DNA of 5,955 nucleotides from NCBI GenBank assembly GCA_013140935.1, contig JABFSD010001112.1:1-5955 (forward strand), given 5' to 3'. Source of the DNA: Acidobacteriota bacterium. Lineage in GTDB: Bacteria > Acidobacteriota > Blastocatellia > RBC074. The position numbers and the translations under genes were made by a program. The notes beneath the pieces were generated by a model. The model saw only the letters and a list, made by a program, of their open reading frames with translations. It was not told the DNA's origin and did no database searches. Of the stretch, positions 5,787 through 5,955 are shown piece by piece. Within the stretch, counting starts at the first letter, position 1, and each line of letters begins with the position of its first letter.

Positions 5787-5955
5787 CCAGGCCGCAAGAA
5801 ATAACCAGTCGCCGTGCCGTCATCGAAGCAATTCAAAACAGTCCCGGCCTCAGCGCGTTGTTGAGCAAAACCGAAGGGCATTACGTTTATGAACTCGATC
5901 TCGAAGTCGTCGTCTATGGCCGCAATTACAATGGCAAAAACGTAGGCCCCTACGT
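5750..5955 (+). CDS. Unrecognised protein, N-terminal part (3' end outside window)
   Basis: After the nonaheme stop a second frame is open from 5744 to the right edge, covering 68 codons from a GTG at 5750. It includes SRRAVIEAIQNSPGLSALL and HYVYELDLEVVVYGRNYNG, which read like real folded protein (a helix, then beta strands), with codon use like the cytochromes. The only usual start near the beginning is the GTG, which overlaps the nonaheme gene by 37 bases and has no clear ribosome binding site, so it would depend on coupled translation. Alternatively the true start is a later TTG, or a frameshift separates it from the nonaheme frame. No heme motif, signal peptide or family recognised. Confidence 0.55.
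   Translation, partial: MAFRFLPTQSQLTRPQEITSRRAVIEAIQNSPGLSALLSKTEGHYVYELDLEVVVYGRNYNGKNVGPY

Overview
This window lies in a cluster of multiheme c-type cytochrome genes, all on the + strand, from what looks like a Gram-negative environmental bacterium. The base composition is moderately GC-rich. LVIVD-repeat proteins next to class III-type cytochromes, and REP repeats with a GTAG head and a GACTTYAGTC core, remind me of Acidobacteriota. That placement is inferred from family memory, not shown by the sequence.

Layout. (1) 3-1283: C-terminal part of an LVIVD-repeat surface or periplasmic protein, open at the left edge, ending in a hydrophobic anchor and a basic tail. (2) 1280-1771: a secreted tetraheme class III-type cytochrome, coupled to gene 1 by an ATGA overlap. 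(3) 1778-2706: a REP/RAYT element. It has three + oriented 22-nt REPs, two inverted REPs, a tyrosine (HUH/Y1) transposase gene at 1959-2648, and two more inverted REPs, on a strict 25-bp period within each array. (4) 2712-2819: a 5'-truncated second copy of the 3' end of the tetraheme gene. It encodes the same residues with only silent differences. (5) 2877-3602: an AT-richer gene of unknown function with a hydrophobic glycine-rich N-terminal segment. (6) 3667-4662: a secreted octaheme cytochrome. (7) 4676-4726: an inverted pair of REP-like sequences of a second subtype. (8) 4752-5786: a nonaheme cytochrome lipoprotein. (9) 5750 to the right edge: the start of an unrecognised gene overlapping the nonaheme gene.

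How it fits together. The LVIVD protein and the three cytochromes (4 + 8 + 9 = 21 CxxCH sites) probably form one exported electron-transfer module in or beyond the periplasm. The octaheme and nonaheme proteins read as strings of triheme, cytochrome c7-like modules (3+3+2 and 3+3+3), each opened by an F-x-H type element. The block from about 1772 to 3660 (REP/RAYT element, cytochrome remnant, AT-rich gene) interrupts this module and looks like a hotspot of rearrangement and insertion. The truncated cytochrome copy implies that the ancestral operon carried two tandem tetraheme genes. No RNA genes, CRISPR arrays or complete insertion sequences other than the REP/RAYT element were seen.
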